Positions 36,900 through 47,958 of a stretch of 64,000 nt of DNA are shown here, in pieces. This DNA is from Cristatella mucedo (taxonomy: Eukaryota; Bryozoa; Phylactolaemata; Cristatellidae): assembly GCA_009760855.2 (NCBI GenBank), contig WPIO01000158.1:684501-748500 (forward strand), given 5' to 3'. Numbering within the stretch: the first letter of the stretch is position 1; every line of letters starts with the position of its first letter. Under the pieces are notes generated by a model, which saw only the letters and a program-made list of their open reading frames with translations, did no database searches and was not told the origin of the DNA. Made by a program: the position numbers and the translations under genes.

Positions 36900-38960
36900 G
36901 GCGGAACTAGTGGAATTAGTGCCTCGAGGCCAGAGGCGCAGTGAGACCTTTCGGCGCCTCGGGACAAAGCTACAATAGCGCCTCCCCCCTTGTCAAACAA
37001 TCTGGCGTAAAATAGCTCCACCACAGAAGAAATTCGAAGAACACGCTAACAGGCATATTGAGTCCAGTAAGTTTTATTAACTGTAGTAAAGGTACAAGAG
37101 AGCTATCACAGCTGTAACTTGAGAAAACTTTTCAGGCCTTGATCGTTGAAAAAATGTCTATTGCAGTTGGAGATTCAATATTTTTCAGCGTTTATATATC
37201 TATATTTAAGAAAGCCAAATCAGAGATTTCATGTTCTCCGAGTGCTGCACTCAGATAAGACAGGATTATCTTCAGCTTGCTCAAGATACATTCACAATTG
37301 ACAACTGATAAAGCTACAGCGAAAAGAATTTGCACGGCAACTCAAACTAGGAAACACATCTTCTCTTTAACTGAAAATGAAAGACACGAGTTCCAGTGGG
37401 ATCTTTTGGTGCTGATTCGTGACGTATTCTACAGTCACCTATTTTGTTGTACAGCTTCGTTCCAATAACGTCTGAACAACAAAAGACTCCAGGATCTAGC
37501 CATTGTTGGCGGAGTTTGATCTGGCCAAGTGTCTTCAAAGCTGCTTAACTTCAAACAAGAAAAAAAATTACCACCAAGATCTGTGAGCCGGTAATGTAAT
37601 ATATCTCCATCTATAACTCCACAAAGCCACAAAGACTATGTGGGTGTTACGCAGGAGTGTTTTGTATAGCGTACTCACAGCCTAAGCGACTTTCGGTACG
37701 CATTCGGTAGCCAACAGACTCCATATCACGCAACGAAGAGAAAGTGGGAAGCATAGCAGAGTCAGGAGAGCAGTTTAGGTAGCGAGTAGCATGGAAGTAG
37801 CAGCTCAGGACCGCTGAAAAGGATGTGCCAGTCGGCAGCCGGAGAGTAGTTGTCGTTGCGTAAGAATCGTGGACGCGAGTTCCACAGTCTAGGACCTGCA
37901 GAGCTGAAGCTTCTGTCGCCAACGGCCTTTAAGCGGAGGAATGGAACAGCTAATTTATGGTCCACACAGAATCAGAGGGCACGAGGAGGCTGAAACTGGT
38001 GCAGCAGTTCAGCTAGGTACGAAGGAGCCAAGCCGTGGCAGGCCTTGTGGGTCAGCGTAAGAACTTTGCTCTGAATCCGTTGCTTAACCGGCAGTGATAC
38101 TAGCTCGGTAAAAAATAGCTGTAATTTCTCGTCGAGGATAGTCTATGCTGTTCTTTATTATTTTCGAAATCTTTTGCTGTGAGACCAACATCTTGGGAGA
38201 GTTCTCTAGACATCTATATCTGTTCGTGGATTCTTCGTTCAACTGCAACTCCGCACAATTAAAATTTCCTTTTGGCATTCAGTAGTGATTCTTGACGCAG
38301 GTCTTTTTGAAGTCTTGACAACTCAATCTCAAGGGAGTGCAGATCACAAGAGGCATCTTCGAATTTCATCTTTTGATTCTGCAGTCTTTTCTGAACGCTT
38401 TCAAAGTTCCTTAAGATGCAGTACCAAATGGCAACAGAACCCAAAAGCTAAAGTTCAAAATACAACGTAGGAGACGGCCAGCTTCACTTCTTGTTGCAAG
38501 TGTTCCACTCGCGTCCTCAGACAGTTGCTCCAAAAGACCTACAATGCTGTTCAGTCCATCATTAACAGATTTCACAGCCTCCACTCTTGCACTCTTCCTT
38601 GCGCAGAGTCACGCTTGACAGTGATGGCCAAGACTTTCCTTAGTTCTTCCCACCTCAGAGTTGATCTTCGAAAGAATTAGTTGGTCTCTCAATTATTCAA
38701 AAAACGCCAGTGATCACGGAATCTTGACTTGCAGTATGAACTCCTGCCAGTTTTAAGCTATGGTTATCTAAATTTACAAAAAATGCCTTCTCATTTCTGG
38801 GTAGTATTCTCCTTTGGATACCTGAAAAGCGGCAAGACATGACTGCTGCGTTGCCGCAGCACAGCCAGTAAAGTAAGCCAGGCTTGTGTTGTCCAATGGT
38901 GTTTCGGCGCTCACTCAGGCTCGTCCTTGACACGGCTTAGCAGGCTGGGCTCGCCCTGCG
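36900..38960 (-). pseudogene. hAT transposase relic, split by a LINE
   Basis: Minus strand, in order: AAVMSCRFSGIQRRIL and NHSLKLAGVH (38830-38740); VEAVKSVNDGLNSIVGLLEQ (38590-38515); SVQKRLQNQKMKFEDASCDL and EIELSRLQKDLRQESLL (38430-38300); KISKIIKNSIDYPRREITA (38180-38120). After a LINE insertion come QILFAVALSVVNCECILSKL and KIILSYLSAALGEHEISDLA (37345-37205), the hAT C-terminal dimerisation domain. Several frameshifts and stops make it dead. Beyond it a GC-rich segment with GGCGCCTCGGGACAAAGC (36950-36980, + strand) resembles the ends of hAT elements of this type and may be the 3' end. The family (hAT, DUF4371/ZMYM-like group) is established by the motifs; the element's exact ends are not. 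Confidence 0.82.
37612..38095 (-). mobile_element. LINE family 2 inserted in hAT relic
   Basis: Reads from CTCCACAAAGCCACAAAGAC (3' end, + strand view) to TTAACCGGCAGTG. It encodes FLRLKAVGDRSFSSAGPRLW on the minus strand. It interrupts the hAT frame between the REITA segment and the dimerisation domain, so the hAT copy is older. Confidence 0.85.
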
Positions 38961-39165
38961 AGAAGCGAAGCCCAACCCCTGGCAGGTAGGATGCGGCAAG
39001 CATACGGGGAGGGCAGCTGAAACGCGGACAGAGAGGGTGAATGGCCATGTGCTTGTTTCGCTGCAAGCGCCAAGCGAATACACGGTGGTTAAAGCCCCCT
39101 CTGTGTTTCCGTGTCGTCGTTTGTCTGCCGCCAGAGGGTCAAGCTACGCAGCTTGGTCTAAGTCT
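38961..39165. other. no gene recognised; upstream flank of hAT relic
   Basis: GC-rich AGGCTGGGCTCGCCCTGCG near 38941-38960 could belong to the other hAT end; this is not established. Confidence 0.3.
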
Positions 39166-39574
39166 GTAATAATAATAATAAAACATTTGATATGGAGCTA
39201 TCAGAGAAATCAGTCTCTTTCTAGGCGCTTTAAATTTGCTGCGAAGGAAGTACGATCGAATGGTTAATGGTAGCATGCTGAGTAAACAGCAAAAATAAAA
39301 TGGTTATGAGCGATTTTCGCAGGGTCAGCATGCAAGTGTGGTTAGTGGCAGCGTGCACATTGTCAGCATGTATAGGCACATAAAGGATGAATCACAGGGA
39401 CCCACTCAATTATATAATAAATAGGTGCGTTTTTTGTTTTAAATTTGGACAAGTCAAAAGATGTCGTGACGCAAATAAGGAGTGAGTTCTAGGCTTTGGG
39501 AGCATACGAACTAAAGGCATGGTCTCCATAGGATTTAAGACTTGTACGAGGTAAAGGTAAACGGTTAGATTTCG

Positions 39575-39717
39575 GTTTGGTCCAGCGGTTAAGGTGCTCG
39601 CACCGACCAAGGTCTGGCTGAGGTCGTGGGCTTGAGCCCAGAGGCATTTGTGAAGCACCTGCATATCGACTAAGCTCTCGTAGGGTATTGAGGTATCAAG
39701 TTCTCGTACAAATGAGT

Positions 39718-39721
<4 letters not shown>
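39575..39721 (+). mobile_element. SINE-B, left half of an inverted pair
   Basis: Head GGTTTGGTCCAGCGGTTAAG and GAGGTCGTGGGCTTGAGCCC, then a tail variant GTGAAGCACCTGCATATCGA...CTCGTACAAATGAG. It is followed by a TA run and then its own mirror image. Confidence 0.85.
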
Positions 39722-39748
<27 letters not shown>

Positions 39749-39846
39749 ACTCATTTGTACGAGAACTTGATACCTTAATACCCTACGAGAGCTTAGTCTA
39801 TATGCAGGTGCTTCACAAATGCCTCTGGGCTCAAGCCCACGACCTC
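39622..39846. repeat. large hairpin: SINE-B inverted repeat, arms about 100 bp
   Basis: 39622-39721 and 39746-39846 are reverse complements with few mismatches (for example CTCGTACAAATGAG versus CTCATTTGTACGAG). They are separated by a (TA)n spacer of about 24 bases. The right arm stops after the B-box region at GGGCTCAAGCCCACGACCTC, so it lacks the 5' part of the head. Confidence 0.9.
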
Positions 39847-41100
39847 ATACATACATATATATTCCGAAAAGCGGGTGGTACGATGGTGGAGAGTAGATCT
39901 GATAGGTAGGCTGAAGCCAAATAATGAAGTGACCTAAATGTAAGCGACAAAACCTTGAAGTCGATGCGTTGCTTGACTGGTAGCCAGTGCAGGTAAGCGA
40001 GAAGTGTGTGATGTGGCAACTGCAACGCTCACGACAGGCAGGCCTAGCTGCAGAGTTTTGCACCAGCTATAAGCGCCTGATTTCACAGGCCGGTAGAACA
40101 GCAAGCAGTGAGTTGCAGAAGTCAAAACGGGATATCACAAATGCATGGACCAACTTTGTTGTGGTATTCCGTCTAAACAAGCCGAATTTTAGCAATGTTA
40201 TGTAGCTGAAAGTAGGCAGACTTGACTGGCGAGCTGATGTGGTCGTCTAACTAAAGGTCACTTTGGAACACGACACCAAGATTTCGTGCAGATTCAATAG
40301 GAGATATGCTGGCAGAGCCGATTTTGAGAGTTAGCCTTTCCAATATCTGAATAACACTTGGTTTCCCTATAACTAGTAAGTTGGTTTTATCATCCTTCAA
40401 TTTAAAATATTTGCTGCCATCTTGTGCTGATGTCATCAATACAAGCAGCAAAGGAGTTGAGAGAATTCGACGCGCTGCAGGGCTGGGAGGGATCAAAGTA
40501 AAGGTACAAATGAGTGTCATCCGCATAGAAGTGGAAGCCTAGATTTTGCTTGGCAATTACATCGGCAAGAGGAAGAGTATAAACCGTGAAAAGAACAGGA
40601 CCAAGCGCGGTGCCCTGGCAGCATGCACAGTATCAGCGTGCATAAGTACATAAAGGACGAATCGCAGGGACCTACTAAATGCTGTCATAAATAGATGCGT
40701 TTTAAGTTTCTTTTTAAACGTGGGGAAGTCCGGAGATGTCGTGACGCAAGTCGGGAGTGAGTTCCATGCTTTGGAGCATACGAAATAAAGGCACGATCTC
40801 CAAAGGATTTGAGATTTGTACGAGGTGTGGGTAAACGGTTAGATTTCGAAAAGCTAATGGTACGATTCCCAGCCTGGTGGGGAAGTAGCTTTAATGGTAG
40901 ACTGAAGCCAAAAAATGAAAGGACCTAGAATTGAGTGAAAACACTTTGAAGTGGATGTGTTGCTTGACTGGAAGCCAGTGTAGGTCAGCGAGAAGTGGCG
41001 GGATGTGGCAACTGCGACGTTCACGACAGACAAACCTAGCTGCAGAGTTTTGCACCACCTGTAAGCACATGACTTCACCGGCTGGTAGACCAGCAAGCAG

Positions 41101-41238
41101 AGCTTGTTTGGCCCCGTGGTTATGGTGCTTACCTAGACCATGGTCTGGCCGAGGTCATGGGTTCAAACTCTGTAGCATATGTGAAGCGCCTGACTAGAGA
41201 TTAAGTTTTCTTGGGGCACTATATAAATAAATTATATC
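41101..41238 (+). mobile_element. SINE-B inside LINE family 1
   Basis: AGCTTGTTTGGCCCCGTGGTT, GGTCATGGGTTCAAACTC, then GTGAAGCGCCTGACTAGAG...GGGGCACTATATAAATAAAT. AGCAAGCAG / AAGCAG flanks could be a target duplication. Confidence 0.85.
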
Positions 41239-41351
41239 TTAATATAAGCAGTGAGTTACAGAAGTCAAGACGGGATGTTACAAATACATGGAACCATTTA
41301 GATGTGGTATCCCTCTGTAAACAAGCCCGAATTTTAGCAATGTGATGTAGC

Positions 41352-41632
41352 TCTTGAAAGAATATATAACTTCTCATTGCGAACCTTACAATTCCAAGCG
41401 AAAATAATTTTTGAGTGTACCCATTGTTTCTGATCAGCCGTCAATGCAGTCCATTAATGATGGATTATTATGGATAACTTTCTTGGATGTATTCACTATG
41501 TGTATGTTGTTTATCAAGCATGATATTACTCATCATTCAATCGCTTTTCCCTTTTCCAGCAAATGTAAAGCGCCTAGAAAGAGATTGAGTTCTCTGAGGG
41601 CGCTTTATTAAGTGAATTATTATTATTAGCTG
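41352..41632 (+). mobile_element. LINE family 1 3' tail inserted in minus-strand LINE
   Basis: The fragment ends with CAAATGTAAAGCGCCTAGAA...GGGCGCTTTATTAAGTG and an ATT tail. The host LINE reads ...GATGTAGCT before it and AGCTGAAATTAGG after it, so TAGCT is a plausible 5-bp target duplication. Confidence 0.8.
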
Positions 41633-41865
41633 AAATTAGGCAGACTTGACCGTGGAGTTAATGAGGTCTAATGATTGAGGTCTAACGAGTCGTCTATTAA
41701 AAGGTCACTTTGGAACACGACGCCTAGATTTCTCGCAGATTAAACAGGAGATATGCTGGCAGAGCCGATTGTGAGCGTTAGTTTTTCTAATTTCTGAATC
41801 ACACTTCGTTTGCATCTAACTAGTAAGTTGGTTTTATTATCATTCAATTTAAACACGCTTTACTA

Positions 41866-43494
41866 GCTCAGCCAGCAATAGTCAAGTTCATTGAAGCAAG
41901 GACTTGCTTGAAATCAAGATTGGTATTCTCAAATGAAAAAGTTTTCAAAAAATATGCTCAATCCACTTTACTTTTGGCGCCCTCTTGGCCTTGGCGCTCC
42001 CTTGGCCTTGGCGCCCGGGTAGCCTGTCTCCCTGCTCACCCCTTGCTACGTCTCTGCTTGAGGCACAGCTAACGGGTCATTGCTTCAGCATCTATGCACG
42101 CAGCTATGCCGACAGTGGCAAAGCACGACAGTAGTCTATAATGCCCATATCTTAATACAAGTCCATTTCCTTAGCTGTTTATCCAACAACCATAAAAAGA
42201 CTACACACTCGCAGCACCAGCCGTAACAAAACACTGACGAACTATTCCTTCAGGTAATAATAATTTGATGTCATCGACTATGAAATATCCGGTTCAAAGC
42301 GATTGTAACTGATTAAAGAAATACTGATCACATCTTGCATTGTCGTAATCTGGCTCCTTGATTATACTAATGTTTATGCGTAAATACACCTATATAATTT
42401 TTAATGCGAGTCCGTCCATGGGTCCGTAAACACAATTAGCTTATGTCAGGGTTACGTTGCGCCCTGTGCGATATTTGTTGTACTGATGGTCCCCCTACGG
42501 CGAGCCTAATCGCAAAAAATACTAGAGGAGATAACTTACTAATTTGTTGGATGTAGTTTAACATACTAGCAATGATACATCTGCATAGCGTGCTCAGACA
42601 ACTAAATCTTTGTCTAGGCACTTTAAAAATGCTGTAAAGAAAGATAACATGATATAAGGATTAATGTGAGCTCTCAAAGTTGAAACTGAACTTTGTATTG
42701 TGAATTCAAAATAGTTACAACAAAGGCATTACCAAGTGAACTTAAAACCTAATTTGAATTATTTCAAATTTTAATTTTCTCTTACTGAAAATTTATTATT
42801 ATTATGAAATCCCTGCAGAATTGTCTTTAGTTGTGCTGGCTCACCAGATACGTAAGCGTAACACTCGGCTCACCATCCGAAGCTATTGCACTAAAATGCA
42901 TGGTATTAATATTCAGATTGAATATCATGTTGCGGGGATTCTTCCGGGGTACACGTTAGCTTCATATCTACCTGTGTGCGTTATCCCAATTTTTAAAAGC
43001 CAGTATGTGTCTGTCCTTTCTGACGCATACTAGGGATGGACATGCATAGGGCTGTTAAATGTCAAGAGCGATTCAAATGTCCCCCGATTTTTGCCTCGAT
43101 AGCTCAAGGAACTATTAACTTCAACATTACTCAATATATATTGCAGGTGGAAAGTGTTAAAATCATGATCTCCAGATGGTGCCGGATATATTAATTATTT
43201 AATCGGATGTGTCGGTGGAAACTTGCTAATTCTACAGAGAGAGGAGAGAGAAGTTAAGACGAGGTATGCATGAGGTCTACACGAACATTACTGTGTGGTG
43301 AATGGCTTCACACTAAGATCGGATGAGCACATCCAAGCCAGTAACATATATTCGTTGCTATTATTAAGCTACTACAAGTGTTTATTATTGTGGATTTTGG
43401 CTACTTGCATGCTTAATGGCTGGAAAGCCTGACACTCAAAATAAGCTCGCCTAGCATTACTCGTGCAGCCTCTGCATTCATCCGGGTTTCTTGT
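41866..43494. other. mostly unrecognised; LINE tail scrap at 42540-42640
   Basis: CTTGGCCTTGGCGC is repeated in tandem at 41987-42015 and looks like GGCGCC-type hAT termini, but no element could be defined. At 42540-42640 a minus-strand family 1 terminal hairpin remnant (CTTTGTCTAGGCACTTTAAA) is visible. No gene-like frame. Confidence 0.4.
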
Positions 43495-44200
43495 TCCAAA
43501 CTGACCTTTCACTAGATAACCACATCACATCAAGTCAAGTCTGACCGCTTTCAGCTACTGAACTTTGTAAACATTTTAACTTGCTTGGAAACCACCAGCA
43601 GAGCTGGTTCGTTCATTTGTGACATCCCGTCTCGATTTCTGCAGTTCAGTACTTGCTCATGTTCATGTCGGTGTAATAAGATGCTTTCACTTGGTACAAA
43701 ATTCTGCAGATAGGCTTGTCCGTCGTGAACGTCGCAATTTCTACATTGCATCACTTAGCTTTGGCATGCATTGGCTCACCGTTAATGAGCGAACCGACCT
43801 CAAGATTTTGTTCATGAGTTTTAGGTTCATCAATTCTTTTGCTCCGCTGAAATCCTTCGCGAGCTTCGCCTCGTTTATGTGTGCTCGTGGTTCAGGTCGT
43901 TTAGCCTTACCTCTAAGCGACGTCAAATCCGTCGGAGACCGTGCCTTTTGTTCCTAGGCTCTCCAAGCCAAAAATGCAAAGCCAGCTGAGGTCAGCAAAA
44001 TCCATGACTTAATAACATTTAAAGGGAAGCTAAAAACTCGCTAATTACTCACGCAACTCTTTGTCCTTGCAAATCATGCTGTTATGTGCTTGTGCATGCT
44101 GAAAATGTGGATTGTATCACTAAAAAATTGACATGCTTCCTTTACAACCCAGGTAAATTATCCTGAAAGGGATCTAGTTCTTGTAATGTATAATTTAAAT
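43495..44200 (+). mobile_element. LINE family 1, diverged 3' third
   Basis: CTGACCTTTCACTAGATAACC through GTGACATCCCGTCTCGATTTC, GTACAAAATTCTGCAGATAG and the tail frame (DVKSVGDRAFCS, about 43918-43957) to TAAATTATCCTGAAAGGGATC. The 3' hairpin is decayed. Confidence 0.75.
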
Positions 44201-44518
44201 TTATCATTAAAACTGGAAATAAACTATTTTTGGTGATGCAATGCGGTGAGAAAGAGTATCGAATTAATTAGATTCGATAATGATAATATATCAGTTATCA
44301 ACCTTGTTTCAAATAATTTTCCGACTACTGGATTGTAGTTGGAATAGTCTCTAGCGTCTATGTTTGACGTTCGGTTAATCGAATCCTTAAAATGGCGAAG
44401 CAATGTCAGATTAGCCATCTAGAGATGTAAACAAGGTATATGAAACTGTTGACTTGTATCATCAAAACACCGCACCTTAAATTAAAAGTAAACATTATCT
44501 TATTAAAGTCTTATTTAT
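44201..44518. other. no gene recognised
   Basis: AT-rich, nothing identifiable. Confidence 0.4.
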
Positions 44519-44620
44519 TTAGCTGCAGAAGAGCCTTAGTGGCTATCACCCTGCTTGCCACGGGCAATAAATGATTGCCTGCTGCAGGAATCGAACCCAC
44601 GACCTGGGTAGTGACGCTGA
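44519..44620 (-). mobile_element. SINE-A fragment
   Basis: On the minus strand: GGTCGTGGGTTCGATTCCTG, CAGGCAATCATTTATTGCCC, GGTGATAGCC and AAGGCTCTTCTGCAGC. The A-box side is missing. Confidence 0.8.
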
Positions 44621-45721
44621 GTGTAAGCTCTATACTTTCCCACGATCAATCGGCTATTCGCCGAGGGGTGGCTGGAAATGGTATTTCGCCGCTCGCTCGT
44701 TCAAAGATCCCTTCGAGTCTACAGATTCACTTCTCCCAGTAGAGATTTCGATGTCAAAAACAGCTAATGACACAAGAATCGGGTGGTTCGAGTGTTTATA
44801 TATTTATAGCGCGTAGACGTCAGAGGCCGTGCTCAATCTTGCACTTCATATTGGACCTGTCATGACACCTCGAGTGAATCTTGCTGCTGGCTGTGGTCCT
44901 TGGCCTCTGCTTGGTCGTGTGCCTTTGTATTATTCTGGACTTTGACTCGAAAGTCGCCTTCGCGAACCAGCCGGTTTCAACTGTTAGAGGCGCCGTTTCG
45001 AGGGGATTCTTCCTAGATTAGTCTATAGGGGGCCCGGCAGGTGGTATTGCTCAGGCGATCGGCATTGCACGCTGTCCAAAACTTGGAGTACACAATTCTT
45101 TCTTAGACGGGTGAGTCCGAAAGGTCTATTGGTGGTTTTCCATGGGCGGGATCCCGGGGATTTCAGGCTCACCAAATGAGTTCCCTTTTCAAAGTGCCCT
45201 ACGGCGGCGTCTTCGGTGCGGACATTCAGACTTCCAAAATGCAGTATGGCCATTTTTGAAGACCGAAGAACATTTCTGGCTGACGCTTCTTTGGAGAGCA
45301 GTATCAGCCTGCTTCCAGAAGCGCATGCTATTTCTGTATATAATAAATTAATTCATTCTTATGAAGGGGGAGCTAGCGAGGCCTTCCGAACTGGGCAGCT
45401 TCGTGGTCGTGCGTTTCTTCCCGCCCCTTTCGGACCAGACTCGGCGCAGAGCGATGCCTAATGCATTTCTAGCCGCTTCCCTTTGGCGCTCAAGTTCGCA
45501 AACATCTCTTGAGGGTAGACCCAAACGCGAGTACAGTCAAAAAAGCAAATTGTAGGCTACTAAATACCAACGACCTACGGGTACTAACGGCGGCAAGTTG
45601 CATTCAGCCATGTCGGTCATGATTGTATCAGCATGGGATTGCAATGCAGCTAAATGAACACTACCTATTCTTAGCCTTATTTATTTATTATTCATAGCCT
45701 TATTATACTCCACCTTATTCT
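44621..45721. other. no gene recognised
   Basis: Overlapping frames at 45023-45555 on both strands look somewhat protein-like but have no recognisable domain or splice signals. Confidence 0.35.
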
Positions 45722-45860
45722 TAGGGTTAAAGCGCCGGCCCAGGTCATGGCCCAGGTCGTGGGTGCAAGTATGGCAGTGGGCCATCCTTTATTGCCAACT
45801 TAAATCGATGGTATTATTCCTTATGGCTCTTATGTCGCTAACTTGCTATGCAGATGATGC
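45722..45860 (+). mobile_element. SINE-A, diverged
   Basis: GGTCGTGGGTGCAAGTATGG, CCATCCTTTATTGCC, CGATGGTATTATTCC and GGCTCTTATGTCGC follow the SINE-A order. Confidence 0.6.
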
Positions 45861-45929
45861 TTTTTAATTAGCTAATCTTTTCAGCTTGGGTCATTGCCCG
45901 GGGGGGTAATATGTAATTTAATGTAAGGT

Positions 45930-46150
45930 ATATCCGTCTGTAAGTCCACAAGGTCACAAAGACCATGTGGGTGTTACGCAGGAGAGTTTTGTATAGCGAA
46001 ATCGCAGCCCAAGTGGCTTTTGGTACGCATTCGGTAGCCAACAGACTTTGTCTCACGCAACAAAGAGAAAGTGGGAACCATAGCAGAGTCAGGAGAGCAG
46101 TTGAGGTAGTGCGTAGCATGGAAGTAGCAGCTCAGGACCGCTGAAAAGGA
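45930..46150 (-). mobile_element. LINE family 2 3' UTR
   Basis: GTCCACAAGGTCACAAAGAC (3' end) to GAAGTAGCAGCTCAGGACCG. The copy is truncated and followed directly by SINE-A. Confidence 0.78.
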
Positions 46151-46168
46151 TATATCCGCTTTTCACGT

Positions 46169-46290
46169 TTTAGGTCGTGGGTTCGAGCCCTGCAATGGGT
46201 GATCTTTTATTGCCCACCTCACGCGGTGGTAATAGCCCTAAAGGCTCTTATGTCTCTAAATGAGGCCGTTGAATTGGTTAATCTTTAACC
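46169..46290 (+). mobile_element. SINE-A fragment
   Basis: GGTCGTGGGTTCGAGCCCTG, GATCTTTTATTGCCCACC, GGTGGTAATAGCCC, AAGGCTCTTATG and a GAGGCCGTTGAATTGG tail. Confidence 0.8.
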
Positions 46291-46577
46291 TATCCTCTAA
46301 CTATAATTTATCCCCACCCGCCGTAAGCCCGAATAGGCTACCAGACCGGCAGGTCTGTTAGAGTATGAATCTATGGTGTCTTTGGTAGGTGGGGAGGCAG
46401 CCACTTGTTTAGATTGGGCTAGAGAGGCTACTTGGAGGGTGAGTTTTTGGCTTACTCGCTCTATGCCAATTACCGGAAGAAAGCCCTCATTTTTGTAATG
46501 GAGGATCGCATTTTTAAAGTTGCTATAAGTGGTAACTCATCTTAAGCGGGTTGCTGGGTTCGCTGTACTCTTTTGGT

Positions 46578-46683
46578 GACTTCCGTCGGAGTAGTATGCT
46601 GTCACAGTAAAGCGGACCCAAAAATGGCAAGAAAGGATGTTGGGTCCGCTATACCGTGACAGAGTACTAATACGGCAGAAGTC
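46578..46683. other. imperfect 43-bp hairpin, 20-nt loop
   Basis: Left arm 46578-46620 and right arm 46641-46683 are reverse complements at 35 of 43 positions by my count. GCGGACCCA/TGGGTCCGC at the loop side and GACTT/AAGTC at the base match perfectly. Loop is 46621-46640. Size and shape are compatible with a microRNA precursor or with the collapsed ends of a tiny inverted-repeat transposon. No expression evidence is available. Confidence 0.6.
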
Positions 46684-46699
46684 GGTGAAGGAAGACACT

Positions 46700-47842
46700 C
46701 TCTTTGCTCTTATCCCTTCCAGTCCTCCAGCACTTCGAATTCTCTCAACTCCCCTGCTGCATGCATTGATGACATCCGCACATGGATGGCGGCAAACTTT
46801 CTTAAATTGAATGATTATAAAGCCAACCTAATAGTTATGGGCAAACCAAGTGGGATTCAGAAATTGGAAAACCTAGCGCTCAAAATTAGCTCTGCCAGCA
46901 TGACTCCTGTTGAATCTATACGAAATCTTGGTGTCCTATTCCAAAGTAGCCTTTAATTGGACGATCACATTAGCTTCGCATTTAAGTCTGCCTAATTTCA
47001 GCTACATAAAATTGCTAAAATTTGGGCTTGTTTAGACAGGGATACCAAATCTAATTTGGTCCATGCAGTTGTGACATCCGGTCTCGACTCTGTCACTCAC
47101 TGCCTCCTGGTATACCGGCCTGTGCAATCATGCACTAGCTGGTTTGGTCCAGCGGTTAAGGTGCTCGCCCGACCAAGGTCTGTCTGAGGTCGCAGGCTTG
47201 AGCCCCGAGGCATATGGGAAGCGCCGGAATAGAGATTAAGTTGGGGCGCTATACAAATGAATTATATATACGCCGACCTGCACTGGTTACCAGTCAAGCA
47301 ACGGATTGACTTCAAGGTTTTGTCGCTCACTTTTAGGTCTCTTCATTCTATGGCTCCAGCCTATCTTTCAGAGATACTACCCCATCAGGCAAAGCATCGT
47401 ACCACTCGCTTTTCGGAATCCAACAGTCTAGAAATACCTCGTACAAACCTTAAATCCTTTGGAGACCGTGCATTTAGCTCGTATGCTCCCACAGCCTGGA
47501 ACTCCCTCCCGACCTGCATCAGAACATCCCCTGACCTGACCACATTTAAAAGAAACTTAAAAACATACCTATTTAGGACAGCATTTAGTGGGTCCTTGTG
47601 ATTCGTCCTCGATGTGCTTATGCGTGCTGACACTGTTCATGCTGCCACTAACCACATTTGCATGCTGACCCAGTGCATGTAACCCCTAACCATGTTATTC
47701 ATTTTGTTTGTTTTTCAAGCATGATTTTACTTACTATTCTATTGCGTATCACTTTGCAGCAAATGTAAAGCGCCTAGAAAGAGATTAAGTTCTCTGAGGG
47801 CGCTTTATCAAGTGCAATATTATTATTATTATTATTATACAT

Positions 47843-47845
<3 letters not shown>
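46700..47845 (+). mobile_element. LINE family 1, best 3' copy, with SINE-B insert
   Basis: Reads CIDDIRTWMAANFLKLN, KANLIVMGKPSGIQKLENLA, ESIRNLGVLFQSSL, then the thumb region. The C-terminal tail (LHWLPVKQRIDFKVLSLTF at about 47279, GDRAFSSYAPTAWNSLP) ends at a stop near 47601, followed by 3' UTR, hairpin and ATT tail. A few stops break the upstream half, but the last 515 bases are almost identical to 555-1072. A SINE-B replaces part of the frame at 47141-47272. Confidence 0.9.
47141..47272 (+). mobile_element. SINE-B inside LINE family 1
   Basis: CTGGTTTGGTCCAGCGGTTA, GGTCGCAGGCTTGAGCCCC, GGGAAGCGCCGGAATAGAG and GGGGCGCTATACAAATG. The LINE segment expected here (about TGCAAAACTCTGC through CCACTTCTC, present at 14260-14330) is missing, so insertion came with a deletion. 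Confidence 0.87.
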
Positions 47846-47919
<74 letters not shown>

Positions 47920-47920
47920 A

Positions 47921-47953
<33 letters not shown>
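47846..47953 (+). repeat. (CA)n-(TA)n compound microsatellite
   Basis: CACACA then long ATAT with AAAT interruptions, sitting between the tail of one LINE and the start of another. Confidence 0.93.

Positions 47954-47954
<1 letters not shown>

Positions 47955-47958
<4 letters not shown>

Larger units (their letters stand above)
39166..40621 (-). mobile_element. LINE family 1, 1.4-kb 3' part, with nested SINE-B pair
   Basis: Minus-strand order runs from the palm domain with FYADDTHLYLYFD (about 40540) through CIDDIS, DDKTNLLVIGKPSVIQ, ESARNLGVVFQSDL (40260-40400), the thumb region (40000-40250), the C-terminal tail (39830-39990) and the 3' UTR to the terminal hairpin and AAT tail at 39167-39181. 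It is among the longest LINE copies here. A SINE-B inverted pair (39575-39846) is inserted near the end of the reverse transcriptase frame. At its 5' side the chimeric junction GTGCCCTGG|CAGCATGC joins a second copy. Confidence 0.85.
40622..41865 (-). mobile_element. LINE family 1, minus strand, with two nested insertions
   Basis: From 3' UTR (40622-40700) through the C-terminal tail, thumb region and back to ACTAGTAAGTTGG near 41820. A SINE-B (41101-41238) and a plus-strand LINE 3' fragment (41352-41632) are inserted within it. Its own terminal hairpin is missing because its 3' UTR is joined to the neighbouring copy. Confidence 0.82.
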
